The notes beneath the pieces were generated by a model. That model was not told the origin of the DNA. It was given only the letters and a program-made list of their open reading frames with translations, and did no database searches. This document shows positions 35,738-44,426 of a stretch of DNA of 64,000 nt, in pieces. Source of the stretch: an uncultured Oscillibacter sp. (GTDB lineage: Bacteria > Bacillota > Clostridia > Oscillospirales > Oscillospiraceae). Every line of letters starts with the position of its first letter. Position 1 is the stretch's first letter. Made by a program: the position numbers and the translations under genes. The DNA lies in assembly GCA_910583785.1 (NCBI GenBank), contig CAJTZK010000002.1:1-64000 (forward strand). Reading direction: 5' to 3'.

Positions 35738-36385
35738 ATGAGACTGCAAAGCGCCATTTTTGATATGGACGGGACCCTGCTGGACTCCATGCCCATGTGG
35801 CGGAGCCGGGCGGAAACCCTGGTCCGGAGCCATGGCCTGGTTCCCCCGCCGGACCTGAACCGCCGGGTGAACGCCTGCTCCATCCTGGAGGGCTGCGCCC
35901 TGTGCAAGGAGCTGTGCGGCCTGCCCGGCACGCCGGAGGAACTGGCGGCGGAGGTCTGGAACCAGATCGAACAGTTTTACCGCCGGGACGTCCGGCCCAA
36001 GCCGGGGCTGGTCCGGTTCCTCTCCATCTTGAAGATGGAGGGGGTCTGGATGTACGTGGCCACCGCCACGGACCGCCCCCTGGCGGAGGTGGCGCTGAAA
36101 ACTGCGGGAATCGACGGCTTCTTCCGGGGGATCGTCACCACCCGGGAGGCGGGCCAGGAGAAGCGGGAGGGGCCGGAGGTCTACGAGCGGGCCCTCCGCC
36201 GCCTCCGGTCCACGAAGAAGGACACCGTGGTCTTCGAGGACGCCCTCCACGCCCTGCGGACCGCTAAGGAGGCGGGCTTCCGGACGGCGGCGGTGTACGA
36301 CGAGTCGGAGCCGGGCCAGGAGGAGCTGCGCCGCCTGGCGGAGTATTATATCATCAGCTATGAGGAACTGACGCTGGCGGAGTGA
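35738..36385 (+). CDS. HAD-superfamily phosphatase (beta-phosphoglucomutase-like)
   Basis: This 215-aa hydrolase has HAD motif I FDMDGTLLDS (nucleophile Asp at ~9), motif II Thr in VATATDRPL, motif III Lys near EKREGPEVYERAL and motif IV VVFEDALHALRTA. An alpha-helical cap sits between motifs I and II, as in the beta-PGM/phosphoglycolate phosphatase group. The substrate is likely a small phosphorylated metabolite. It lies 13 nt after the methionine gamma-lyase-like gene with GGAGGAG before its ATG, so the two share a transcript. Confidence 0.9.
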   Translation: MRLQSAIFDMDGTLLDSMPMWRSRAETLVRSHGLVPPPDLNRRVNACSILEGCALCKELCGLPGTPEELAAEVWNQIEQFYRRDVRPKPGLVRFLSILKMEGVWMYVATATDRPLAEVALKTAGIDGFFRGIVTTREAGQEKREGPEVYERALRRLRSTKKDTVVFEDALHALRTAKEAGFRTAAVYDESEPGQEELRRLAEYYIISYEELTLAE

Positions 36386-36544
36386 CCGCCGCTTGCGATG
36401 GGAGCGCCCCGCCCGGTGGCCCGCTCCTCCCCCCCTCCGGAGCGCGGGGGAAGGGGGAATCTTAGTGGACTTTTCCCACACCTCCCAAAGGGCCCCGCCA
36501 AGTGCGGGGCGGTCCGCAAAACGGGCGGGGGCCTTCCCCAGGCG

Positions 36545-36575
36545 AAAAAAAGACACGCCCAAAGGCGTGTCTTTT
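36545..36575 (-). terminator. Terminator of tRNA-Ser
   Basis: AAAAAGACACGCC pairs with GGCGTGTCTTTTT around CAAA. It directly follows the tRNA 3' end on the minus strand and can also act on the plus strand. Confidence 0.88.
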
Positions 36576-36667
36576 TGGCGGAGAAGGAGGGATTCGAACC
36601 CTCGAGACCCTTTAGGGGCCTACATGATTTCCAATCATGCGCCCTCGACCAACTAGGCGACTTCTCC
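36576..36667 (-). tRNA. tRNA-Ser (GGA anticodon)
   Basis: On the minus strand the acceptor stem is GGAGAAG/CTTCTCC with discriminator G and encoded CCA. The anticodon arm ATGATTGGAAATCAT shows anticodon GGA. A long variable arm (GCCCC/GGGTC region) and the GGTTCGAATCC T-arm mark it as a class II serine tRNA of about 92 nt with CCA. Confidence 0.95.
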
Positions 36668-36726
36668 ATCAGAGCGGCTGCTCCGCAGATGCACTTGTGC
36701 GGTTCCTCACGTGAAGAACAGTAGTT

Positions 36727-36754
36727 ATTATACCAGAGCTTTTCCCAAAGTCAA
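36727..36754 (-). promoter_or_regulatory. Sigma-A promoter for tRNA-Ser
   Basis: On the minus strand, TTGACT (36754-36749), 16-nt spacer, TATAAT (36732-36727). Confidence 0.85.
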
Positions 36755-36780
36755 GCCCTTTTTCAAATTTTCTCCGCCCG

Positions 36781-36813
36781 GGACTGGGAGAGGGGGATTT
36801 CCCCTCCCAGTCC
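36781..36813. terminator. Stem-loop downstream of the histidine kinase gene
   Basis: GGACTGGGAGAGGGG pairs with CCCCTCCCAGTCC, with a 2-nt bulge. It lacks a T-run, so termination is uncertain. The rest of 36814-37003 shows nothing I recognise. Confidence 0.45.
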
Positions 36814-37003
36814 GCAGGGCCTCCGGCCGTTTGAATGGCCGCAGGGCCGTTCCTAAAGCGGTTTCCCCGCCGGGGAAAGGGCGCCCGGCGGTATGCGGGC
36901 CGCCGAGGGAAATCCGCGCCCGCTCCATAGGGCCGCCTCGTTTCCGCGTTTGCCGCTGCCCCTCGGTTTCCCTTGCGGGCCAGCGGCTGGGCGTTCCCCC
37001 CTT

Positions 37004-38239
37004 CTATTTTCTCAGCGGCACAGTAAAGACAAACCGCGTCCCCTGCCGGCCGCTCTCGGCTTTCAGGGCCCCCCTGTGCTCCTGGGCGATCACTGCGGCG
37101 ATGCTCAGCCCCAGGCCGAAGCCGCCCTGTTCCCCCCGGGAGGCATCCGCCCGGTAGAACCGCTCGAAGAGCCGGGAGAGCTGCTCCGCCGGGATGGGCT
37201 CCCCGGGGTTGGACACGGCCAGCCGGGCCTGCCGCTCCGTCTTCTCCAGGGCCAGGGAGATGGCCCCCCCCTCCGCGCCGTACTTCACGGCGTTGTCCAG
37301 CAAGATGGAAACCAGCCGTCGCAGCCTGTCGCCGTCCCCCAGCACTGTGACGCCCTCCGCCACCTGGTACTCCAGGGGCTTCCCCGCCTCGAAGGCCACG
37401 GGCTCGAAGGCCAGGGCGCAGTCCTCCGCCACGTCGGACAGGGAGACCTCTGCCAGGACGGCGGGCTGGGACATGTGGTCCGCCCGGGCCAGGGTCAGCA
37501 TTTCCTCCACCAGGTTCTTCATCTGCCGGGACTCGGAGAGGATGTTGTCCGTCCACCGGGCGGGCCGTTCCTCCAGGGGCAGGGCGGAGAGGAGCTCCGC
37601 GTTGGACAAGATTACCGTCAGGGGGGTTTTCAGCTCGTGGGAGGCATCGGAGAGGAACTGTTTCTGCTGGCCCCAGGCCCGCTCCACAGGGGCCGTGGCC
37701 CACCGGGCCAGGATGGCGGACACCGCTAGAAGCAGCAAAAACGCCGCCAGGGCGATGCGCAGGTAGGACCCCATCATCTCCCGGAGCATGGCCCGCTCCA
37801 TGGACATGTCCACAAAGGCCAGCTGCTGGTAGAGCCCGTTGTCCCGCCGGAGGTAGCGGAGGCTGTAGCTCTGGACCACCCCCTCCGGGGCAGCCTGGTT
37901 CAGGCAGTCCTCCAGAATGGCGGTGAGCTCTGCCGTGTCCTCCAGCCCGGCGTAAGTGCCGCCGGTGACATAGGCGGCGTAGGCCCCGCCGCCGCCGGGC
38001 CAGACGCTGACGGTGAAATAGGGCAGCAGCAGTTTGTCCCCGCCGATTTCCACGCCGATCTCCGGTTTCCGCCCGCCGGAGCGAGCCTCCTCCTGGATGA
38101 CCCGGTGGAGCACTTCCCGGCTCAAATCCGCCACGTTTCCCTGGAGGGCGGCGAAGATGGCGAAGCAGACCGCCGCCAGCACGGCGGTGACCATGGCCAT
38201 GCAGACGGCCACGAATTTCAGCCGCAGCTTTTGAATCAT
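37004..38239 (-). CDS. Sensor histidine kinase
   Basis: This 411-aa kinase has two membrane helices (about 9-31 and 160-180) around a ~125-residue extracytoplasmic sensor. The HisKA phospho-acceptor is His201 (SDASHELKTPLTVIL), the N box is ILLDNAVKYG and the G box is GGFGLGLSIA. It is the third gene of a minus-strand operon after the DUF4340 and response regulator genes; a 101-bp gap separates it from the regulator. The ligand is unknown; location suggests a signal tied to the membrane-anchored DUF4340 protein. Confidence 0.9.
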   Translation of the reverse strand: MIQKLRLKFVAVCMAMVTAVLAAVCFAIFAALQGNVADLSREVLHRVIQEEARSGGRKPEIGVEIGGDKLLLPYFTVSVWPGGGGAYAAYVTGGTYAGLEDTAELTAILEDCLNQAAPEGVVQSYSLRYLRRDNGLYQQLAFVDMSMERAMLREMMGSYLRIALAAFLLLLAVSAILARWATAPVERAWGQQKQFLSDASHELKTPLTVILSNAELLSALPLEERPARWTDNILSESRQMKNLVEEMLTLARADHMSQPAVLAEVSLSDVAEDCALAFEPVAFEAGKPLEYQVAEGVTVLGDGDRLRRLVSILLDNAVKYGAEGGAISLALEKTERQARLAVSNPGEPIPAEQLSRLFERFYRADASRGEQGGFGLGLSIAAVIAQEHRGALKAESGRQGTRFVFTVPLRK

Positions 38240-38340
38240 GCCTCCGATACCCCTTGTGCATAAGTTTGTGGAAATTGTGTAAAACCGCCAGGAGACGGTG
38301 GATAAGATGGGTGGAACTCACAGTTGACGAAACGCCTGTT

Positions 38341-39018
38341 TCAGCCGTCCTCCTCCAGGCAGTAGCCCACCATGCGGATAGTACGGATGCGGACCTTGGC
38401 GTGGATGTGGGCCAGCTTCTTGCGGAGGAAGGAGATATAGACCTCCACGTTGTTGTCCTCCGCGTCGGACTCATAGCCCCAGATTTTCAGCAGCAGGGAC
38501 TCCTTTGCCAGCACCAGGTTCCGGTTCCGCATCAAGAGCTCGCAGATGTCAAACTCCTTCCGGCTGAGGCGGACGGACCGCCCGCCGCAGGAGAGGGTGA
38601 AGCTGCTCTTATCCAGCCGGACGCCGCCAAACTCCAGGGAATCCGGGTTCCGCAGCTCGGGCTGCCGCCGGGCCAGGGCCCGGACGCAGGCCAGCAGCTC
38701 CTTGGGGTCGAAGGGCTTGGTCAGGTAGTAATCCGCCCCCTGGTCCAGGCCCTCCACCTTGTCGGCCGTCTCCGACCGGGCGGTGAGCATCAGCACGGGC
38801 GTGGCGTTTCCCGCCTCCCGGAGGCGGCGGAGGACGGAGAAGCCGTCCAGCCTGGGCAGCATCACGTCCAGAAGGATCACGTCGTAAATGCCCGTCAGGG
38901 CGTCGTCCAGGCCAGACTCGCCGTCGTGGCGCACGTCGGCGGTGTAGCCGCTGAGCTCCAGCAGGTCCTGAAGCGTGGCGGCCAGCCGGGTCTCGTCCTC
39001 AATTACCAGTACCCGCAT
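38341..39018 (-). CDS. OmpR-family response regulator
   Basis: This 225-aa regulator has a receiver domain (IEDE near 6-9, phospho-acceptor Asp51 in VILLDVMLPRLDG, Lys in LTKPFDP) and a C-terminal winged helix (LSRKEFDICELLMRN ... VEVYISFLRKKL ... IRTIRMVGYCLE). It should be phosphorylated by the kinase encoded downstream. GGAGGAA lies upstream of the ATG, and only 12 nt separate it from the DUF4340 gene stop. Confidence 0.93.
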   Translation of the reverse strand: MRVLVIEDETRLAATLQDLLELSGYTADVRHDGESGLDDALTGIYDVILLDVMLPRLDGFSVLRRLREAGNATPVLMLTARSETADKVEGLDQGADYYLTKPFDPKELLACVRALARRQPELRNPDSLEFGGVRLDKSSFTLSCGGRSVRLSRKEFDICELLMRNRNLVLAKESLLLKIWGYESDAEDNNVEVYISFLRKKLAHIHAKVRIRTIRMVGYCLEEDG

Positions 39019-39030
39019 GGGTGTTCCTCC

Positions 39031-40143
39031 TTATTCCTGGGCCTCCGCCGGGGCGGGGTCCTGGGCCGCGCCCCGCATCCCGGCCACGGAAATGGTCATC
39101 AGCGCGTCCACGCTGTCGGTGGCCAGGGCGTAAATGGCCCCGTCCTCCTCCAGCCGGACGTAGCGCCCGGACTCGTCGGGCATCCGGGCCCCCACGGTGA
39201 GGACGAAGGTCTGGTCCATTCCCCCTGCGGCGTACTCGGCCTTCAAAATGGCGTCGGCGCTTTGAAAGCCGCAGATTTCCGCCGCCTCCTCACTGGGGAA
39301 GTAATCCACGCACTTGGCCATGGACAGGGTCTTCAGGTCGTGGAGCAGGTCCTGGAACAGGGGGCTGGCGGTGACGTTGTCGCTGCCCTCAAACCAGAGG
39401 GCGGGCTGGTCTTCCCCGCTGGAGCGGCGGGCGTTCAGGGTTACCGTGGGGCGCTCCGGCTCCTCTGCGGGTTCCGCGCTTCCGTCCTCCTCCCCGCCGT
39501 CCTCCTCCGCGGGCTCCGCCGCCGGGACGGGGCCCTGGATGGTGATGGCCCGGAGGTTTAATTCACTGAGATCCGGCAGCTCCGGCAGGGCGCACATGTC
39601 GTAAATGGGGGTCTGCATCAGCTTGACCAGGGTGTCGGCCACGATGTAGACCGTGGACTCGTCGCCGTTCATCATCATGTAATAGCTGTCCCCGTCTGTG
39701 GTGGTTTTGCCAAAGGCCAGGCTCTGCTCCGCCTCCCCGGCGGAGGCGGCAAGGGTGGCGGAGGGCGTGTCCAGCCCGTACTCCGCCAGGCTCTCCCCGG
39801 CGGGCAGGACCTGCTGGAATTTCAGGGAGGCCAGGGTCTCCAGGATGGAGGACACCGTCCCGCTGTTCAGGGGGAATTCCGGCCCGTCGGCCCAGATCCA
39901 GTTTCCCTCTTCATCCAGGGAGAAGGAGAGGGTGGCGGAGCCGTTCCAGTAGCGCAGGGCGCGGAAGACCCCCGGGTCCCCCGGGGCCCCGCCGGAGGAG
40001 AAGACGGCGGCGTCCGCCGTTCCCGCCAGGGCCTCCTCCCGCCCCTCCCGGTAGATCATGCCGAAGACGATGAGCAGCGCCAGGAACAGCCCCCCGGCGA
40101 TGCACAGCAGTATGGTGACGGTCCGTCTCTCTTTCCAGGTCAT
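39031..40143 (-). CDS. DUF4340 membrane-anchored protein
   Basis: This 370-aa protein has an N-terminal anchor (TILLCIAGGLFLALLIVFGM, ~10-30) and an external beta-rich body of the DUF4340 type (LSFSLDEEGNWIWADGPEFPLN..., LASLKFQQVLP, YGLDTPSATL). An acidic low-complexity insert (PAAEPAEEDGGEEDGSAEPAEE) lies near residues 208-232. DUF4340 proteins usually sit beside GldG/ABC exporter genes; none is here, and instead it leads a two-component operon. Start 40143 is preceded by AGGAGGAC with 7-nt spacing; an in-frame Met 25 codons upstream is unlikely. Confidence 0.83.
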   Translation of the reverse strand: MTWKERRTVTILLCIAGGLFLALLIVFGMIYREGREEALAGTADAAVFSSGGAPGDPGVFRALRYWNGSATLSFSLDEEGNWIWADGPEFPLNSGTVSSILETLASLKFQQVLPAGESLAEYGLDTPSATLAASAGEAEQSLAFGKTTTDGDSYYMMMNGDESTVYIVADTLVKLMQTPIYDMCALPELPDLSELNLRAITIQGPVPAAEPAEEDGGEEDGSAEPAEEPERPTVTLNARRSSGEDQPALWFEGSDNVTASPLFQDLLHDLKTLSMAKCVDYFPSEEAAEICGFQSADAILKAEYAAGGMDQTFVLTVGARMPDESGRYVRLEEDGAIYALATDSVDALMTISVAGMRGAAQDPAPAEAQE

Positions 40144-40216
40144 GAAAAAGGTCCTCCTGTTAAAATCCGGCGGCGGGCCGCCGGGAAGTCGTTTTATAAT
40201 GGGATGGATATGGGCC

Positions 40217-40246
40217 ATTATATCCCATGGGACCCGGACTTGTCAA
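40217..40246 (-). promoter_or_regulatory. Consensus sigma-A promoter for the DUF4340-regulator-kinase operon
   Basis: On the minus strand, TTGACA (40246-40241), 18-nt spacer, TATAAT (40222-40217). Confidence 0.9.
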
Positions 40247-40339
40247 TTTTACGGGCCCCGCCTGAAAACAGCCTGAACGATTTTTCCGCAAGGTTCACAG
40301 TTTATTTATAAAAAATCCAGATTGATTTTAAATTTACCG

Positions 40340-40446
40340 GGTATGCTAGTACCATCCTCTACGGAGGAGACACGATTTCCTCTCTTTCTGTTTCTTTTCC
40401 CTCTTTGCAGCCGGCGGCGGGTTCTCCCGTCCGCCGGATTTTTTTG
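40340..40446 (+). ncRNA. Candidate terminated leader or small RNA upstream of hydrogenase
   Basis: A small hairpin TCCTC-TACG-GAGGA (about 40354-40368), then a pyrimidine-rich run, then a strong terminator CCGGCGGCGGG/CCCGTCCGCCGG with ATTTTTTT (40409-40440). The hydrogenase promoter lies downstream, so the terminator ends a separate short transcript or an attenuated leader. I found only a weak promoter for it (TTGATT at 40322; TGCTAGTAC near 40344). Confidence 0.4.
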
Positions 40447-40481
40447 CGCCGGTTAATCGGTTTCCTGCCACGAAGAACCTC

Positions 40482-40510
40482 TTGCATTATAACAGGACCT
40501 TCGCTATAAT
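40482..40510 (+). promoter_or_regulatory. Sigma-A promoter for the hydrogenase
   Basis: TTGCAT (40482-40487), 17-nt spacer, TATAAT (40505-40510). The ATG is 78 nt downstream. Confidence 0.82.
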
Positions 40511-40587
40511 AGGCTTGAACCAGGATGGTTACTTGTTTCACAAAGAACAGGCGGGGCGCGCCGCCTGAAAAATAGGAGGAGACTGCT

Positions 40588-42129
40588 ATGAGAGGTGTAC
40601 ACAGCGCGGTAGACGACATCCGCCGCACCGTATTTAAAGAGGTGGCCAAGCTGGCCCTGGAGGGCGGGGATCCCCGCCTGCTGGACCAGATTCCCCTGAA
40701 GATGATCCAGGGCGACGTGGCCAAGCACCGCCACGACGTCTTCCTGGAGCGGGCCATCGTCCAGGAGCGGGTCCGGCTGGCCCTGGGCCTGAACCTCCGC
40801 TTCGCCGGGGAGACCACCCCCGTCAGCGAGGACCTCCAGTGGGCGGAGAAGTCCCAGAAGCACTTCCAGAACCCCCTGGTGAACATCATCCCCTTCGCCT
40901 GCAACGCCTGCCCCCCCAAGCAGCTCCGCATTACGGACAACTGCCAGGGCTGCATCTCCCACCCCTGCATGAACGTCTGCCCCAAGGACGCCATCTACAT
41001 GGACAAAGACAAGCACTGCCACATCGACCAGGATAAATGTATCAAATGCGGCAAATGCTTTAACCAGTGCCCCTACCGGGCCATCAGCAAAATTGAGCGT
41101 CCCTGCGCCGCCGCCTGCGGCATGGACGCCATCGAGTCCGACGAGCTGGGCCGGGCGAAAATCAACTACGACAAATGCGTCTCCTGCGGCATGTGCCTGG
41201 TGAACTGCCCCTTTGGCGCCATCGCCGACAAGAGCCAGATTTACCAGGTCTGCCAGGCCCTGCGGAACAATGAGAAGGTCGTCGCCTGCGTGGCCCCGGC
41301 CTTCGTGGGCCAGTTCGGCAAGGACGCCACCCCCGCCAAGCTCCACGCCGCCATGAAGGTGCTGGGCTTCTACGACGTGGTGGAGGTGGCCATCGGCGCG
41401 GACCTTTGCACCGTGGAGGAGGCCCACGACTTCCTGGAGGAGGTCCCCGCCAAGCAGCCCTGGATGGGCACCAGCTGCTGCCCCGCCTGGAGCGTCATGG
41501 CCAAGAAGCTCTACCCCGAGTTCTCCGACTATATCTCCATGGCCCTGACCCCTATGGTCATTACCGCCCGGATGGTGAAGAAGGACCACCCGGACGCCAG
41601 GGTGGTCTTCATCGGGCCCTGCTCCGCCAAGAAGCTGGAGGCCAACCGCCGGACGATCCGCTCCGACGTGGACTTCGTCCTGACCTTCGAGGAGATGCTG
41701 GGCATCTTCGACGCGGCGGACATCGACTTCACCAAGCTCCGGGCCAACCCGGAGGACGAGATGGACGAGGGCACCGGCATGGGCCGGGGCTTCGCCGTGG
41801 GCGGGGGCGTGGCCGCCGCCGTGGTGGAGGCTATCAAGCACATCGACCCGGACCGGAAAATCCAGATCGAGTACGGCGACGGCCTGAAAAACTGCCGGAA
41901 GATGCTGGCCATGGCCAAGGCGGGCAAGCGGGACGGCTACCTGCTGGAGGGCATGGGCTGCCCCGGCGGGTGCGTGGCCGGGGCGGGGACCATCCGCCCC
42001 ATCCGGGACAGCATGATGACCGTGGAGAAATTCAAGAACGAGGCCCCCTCCATGAGCTGCACCGAGAGCCCCTACCTGGACCGCCTGGAGGAAGTGGAGC
42101 AGAAATACGAGATCAACCATCATGATTGA
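40588..42129 (+). CDS. [FeFe] hydrogenase, group B-type, monomeric
   Basis: This 513-aa protein reduces protons or oxidises hydrogen, or serves a redox role not yet settled for group B. Residues ~110-220 hold ferredoxin-like Fe-S motifs (CQGCISHPCMNVCP, CIKCGKCFNQCP, CVSCGMCLVNCP). The H-cluster motifs follow: L1 TSCCPAW, L2 GPCSAKK, where group A usually has MPC, and L3 EGMGCPGGC. The GPC variant and the N-terminal layout suit group B. It has its own promoter and terminator; rubrerythrin and rubredoxin genes follow. HydEFG maturases are not in the window. Confidence 0.9.
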   Translation: MRGVHSAVDDIRRTVFKEVAKLALEGGDPRLLDQIPLKMIQGDVAKHRHDVFLERAIVQERVRLALGLNLRFAGETTPVSEDLQWAEKSQKHFQNPLVNIIPFACNACPPKQLRITDNCQGCISHPCMNVCPKDAIYMDKDKHCHIDQDKCIKCGKCFNQCPYRAISKIERPCAAACGMDAIESDELGRAKINYDKCVSCGMCLVNCPFGAIADKSQIYQVCQALRNNEKVVACVAPAFVGQFGKDATPAKLHAAMKVLGFYDVVEVAIGADLCTVEEAHDFLEEVPAKQPWMGTSCCPAWSVMAKKLYPEFSDYISMALTPMVITARMVKKDHPDARVVFIGPCSAKKLEANRRTIRSDVDFVLTFEEMLGIFDAADIDFTKLRANPEDEMDEGTGMGRGFAVGGGVAAAVVEAIKHIDPDRKIQIEYGDGLKNCRKMLAMAKAGKRDGYLLEGMGCPGGCVAGAGTIRPIRDSMMTVEKFKNEAPSMSCTESPYLDRLEEVEQKYEINHHD

Positions 42130-42135
42130 ACCTGG

Positions 42136-42178
42136 AGGAAAGGGTCCGCGCCCCTGTGCGGGCCCTTTCCCGGTTTTC
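42136..42178 (+). terminator. Terminator of the hydrogenase gene
   Basis: GGAAAGGGTCCGC pairs with GCGGGCCCTTTCC around a 7-nt loop, followed by CGGTTTT. Confidence 0.8.
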
Positions 42179-42329
42179 CAAGCCGGAATTTAAGAACAAA
42201 CCGTGAATTTCCATCAAATTTTCGTTTTGTCGCATTTGCAACTAGCGGTCCGCCCCCGAACCTGCTATACTCATGTCACTACTTAAAAAGAGGCACCAAG
42301 ACTTCAAAATTCTAAGGAGGAATATGGTT

Positions 42330-42896
42330 ATGAAAAAGTGGGTTTGCCCGGTCTGCGGCTATGTGCACGAGGGAGACACCGCCCCGGAGAAGTGCCCCCA
42401 GTGCGGCGTCCCCGGCGCGAAGTTTAAGGAGCAGGGCGCGGATATGACCTGGGCCGCCGAGCACGTGGTGGGCGTGGGCAAGACCTTTGGCGCGGACGTT
42501 CCCGCCGAGGTGCAGAAGGAAATCATCGACGGCCTGAACGCCAACTTCACGGGCGAGTGCACCGAAGTGGGCATGTACCTGGCCATGGCCCGTGTGGCCC
42601 ACCGGGAGGGCTATCCCGAGATCGGCCTGTACTGGGAGAAGGCCGCCTATGAAGAGGCCGAGCACGCCGCCAAGTTCGCGGAGCTCCTGGGCGACGTGGT
42701 GACCACCAGTACCAAGAAGAACCTGGAGATGCGGGTCGAGGCCGAGAACGGCGCCACCGCTGGCAAGTTCGCCCTGGCGAAGCTGGCCAAGCAGTACAAC
42801 TTGGACGCCATCCACGACACCGTCCACGAGATGGCCCGGGACGAGGCCCGGCACGGCAAGGCATTCAAGGGCCTGCTGGAGCGGTTCTTCAAGTAA
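42330..42896 (+). CDS. rbr: Reverse rubrerythrin (N-terminal rubredoxin, C-terminal diiron domain)
   Basis: This 188-aa protein reduces hydrogen peroxide in anaerobes. Residues 1-35 form a rubredoxin domain (CPVC at 6-9, CPQC at 22-25), and a ferritin-like diiron domain follows with Glu/His ligands in GECTEVGMY, YEEAEHAAKF and ARDEARHGKAF. The rubredoxin-first order is the 'reverse' form seen in Clostridia. ATG 42324 is also in frame, but AGGAGG at 42315-42320 fits 42330 (9-nt spacing) better. TATACT at 42267-42272 is a likely -10. Rubredoxin follows after 128 nt. Confidence 0.95.
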   Translation: MKKWVCPVCGYVHEGDTAPEKCPQCGVPGAKFKEQGADMTWAAEHVVGVGKTFGADVPAEVQKEIIDGLNANFTGECTEVGMYLAMARVAHREGYPEIGLYWEKAAYEEAEHAAKFAELLGDVVTTSTKKNLEMRVEAENGATAGKFALAKLAKQYNLDAIHDTVHEMARDEARHGKAFKGLLERFFK

Positions 42897-43024
42897 TCAA
42901 TCCCTGTTTGGGCCCCGGCGCCAGCCAGCGGAGCGCTGTTTGCGCTGGGGAGAGGACGGACAGCGTACCGGACGCGCCTTTGCGCCTGCGCACAGGCGGG
43001 CGGTCCGGAGATTGTGAGGACGAA

Positions 43025-43180
43025 ATGGATAAGTACGTATGCCCCTGCGGATATGTCTATGATCCCGCGGTTGGCGACCCCGATAACGGCGTCGCCCCCG
43101 GCACTCCCTGGGACCAGGTTCCCGAGAGCTGGGTCTGCCCCATCTGCGAGATGGGCAAGGACGTGTTCGAGAAGGAATAA
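43025..43180 (+). CDS. Rubredoxin
   Basis: This 51-aa electron carrier has one iron site made of CPCGYVYD and CPIC. The usual CxxCGY is CPCGY here, so the first pair is CPC rather than CxxC; this is one residue short of the normal spacing. The rest (GDPDNGVAPGTPWDQVPESWVCPICEMGKDVFEKE) is standard. It can pass electrons to the rubrerythrin encoded just upstream. TGAGGA precedes the ATG, and a terminator follows. Confidence 0.92.
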   Translation: MDKYVCPCGYVYDPAVGDPDNGVAPGTPWDQVPESWVCPICEMGKDVFEKE

Positions 43181-43185
43181 GCAGA

Positions 43186-43223
43186 AGAGAGGGAACCGGA
43201 ATCAACGGTTTCCCTCTCTTTTT
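43186..43223 (+). terminator. Terminator of the rubredoxin gene
   Basis: AGAGAGGGAA-CCG pairs with CGG-TTTCCCTCTCT, followed by TTTTTAT. Confidence 0.88.
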
Positions 43224-43291
43224 ATATCCCCGGGCCCCGCTGGAACGGCGTTTTCCTTGGCGCGTTCCCCGCGCTTAGGAGTTTCATGCGG

Positions 43292-44206
43292 CTAACGGTT
43301 GTCAAAATGGACGTTATATATCGAATAAAATGGGCGGAGCCCCAAGGCGCTCCAGGTTCCCTGGACAATGTAATTATCGAATTGCGTGCTTGAGAGGAAG
43401 AGCTTTCCCTTCTCCTTCGCATATTGGATCAAGGTGTAGAACATCGCTTTGTAGACGCCTAGCCTGCGCTTTTCCTGGTTGACGGACCCGAGTACGGCTT
43501 CCACGGCCAGGGTGTCTTCCCTAAGGGTACAGTATCCCGCCAGCTCTTGGCCGTGCCGGACCACGATCAGCGCATTTTCTTTGTAATCATCCAGGGTGTG
43601 TTCAATCCACCGCCTGTAAATTTCACCCGCGTTCCCGCTGGTAACCGGGGAAATATGGTACTGCCCCTGATAATTTTGAAAGGAGCGCAGGGCCATCGAG
43701 AGCAGCTGCTGCCTGTGGGTTTCCACAAACAAGCGGTCGGCAAACAGGACCTCAATCTCCCGGCTCCAGGTGATTTGCTTTGAGGACTCCGTATAAATCT
43801 CCTCCACCGTCCCGCCGCAAAAAAGGATGCGGTTCAAATTGCGGTTGACGGCCCGGATTAAATCGACAATGTGGGCCGGTATGCGTAATACATAATACCC
43901 CTTTACGGACTCGACCTCCCGCTTTAAAGCGGCGCACAGCTGGTCCATGACCGCTTCCTGCCCGGGCTGGTGCAGCGTGTCCACCGCGCTGAATACGAAT
44001 TTAACGACATAGCAGGGAATGTGGTATAACTCGGTCAGCGGCTGGTTGGGCTGTACCGAATATCCGTACACCTCGCCATCCTTGCAGAGGGAGTATGTCA
44101 GCGTATCCCGCTCATTCAGAATTTTATCATGCAAAAAGACATAGGACCTGGTTATATAACATTTTCCCAGCAGCGTATTCTGGTCGGAATAGGTAACAAC
44201 ACTCAT
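43292..44206 (-). CDS. GNAT-type acetyltransferase-like protein on a lower-GC island
   Basis: This 304-aa protein has visibly lower G+C and different codon use from its neighbours. The last ~100 residues look like a GNAT fold (ALIVVRHGQELAGYCTLREDT, VNQEKRRLGVYKAMFYTLIQYA, ALGLRPFYSIYNV), close by eye to WecD-type sugar N-acetyltransferases. The N-terminal ~180 residues may be a second, degenerate GNAT-like or specificity domain. Substrate unknown; candidates are amino sugars or small amines. It diverges from a small XRE regulator gene. Signs of transfer: composition and the rubredoxin fragment next door. Confidence 0.65.
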   Translation of the reverse strand: MSVVTYSDQNTLLGKCYITRSYVFLHDKILNERDTLTYSLCKDGEVYGYSVQPNQPLTELYHIPCYVVKFVFSAVDTLHQPGQEAVMDQLCAALKREVESVKGYYVLRIPAHIVDLIRAVNRNLNRILFCGGTVEEIYTESSKQITWSREIEVLFADRLFVETHRQQLLSMALRSFQNYQGQYHISPVTSGNAGEIYRRWIEHTLDDYKENALIVVRHGQELAGYCTLREDTLAVEAVLGSVNQEKRRLGVYKAMFYTLIQYAKEKGKLFLSSTQFDNYIVQGTWSALGLRPFYSIYNVHFDNR

Positions 44207-44426
44207 TTTTTAGAAACCTCATTTCCCGATTCTATGTTCTTGCGGCCTCCGGTCTTCCGGTTCCCCGGCGGCGCCCTCATTTCCGCCCTTCCCCGGCCGG
44301 GGTTCCGCCCTTTACCCGCGCGGCGGCAAAGGTGCCTCCTGCGCCGTCAGCATTAACCGATATTGGTCAATATAATTATATACCGATTTCAAGTAACATT
44401 CAAGCAGAAAGCGAGGCTTGGATGTT

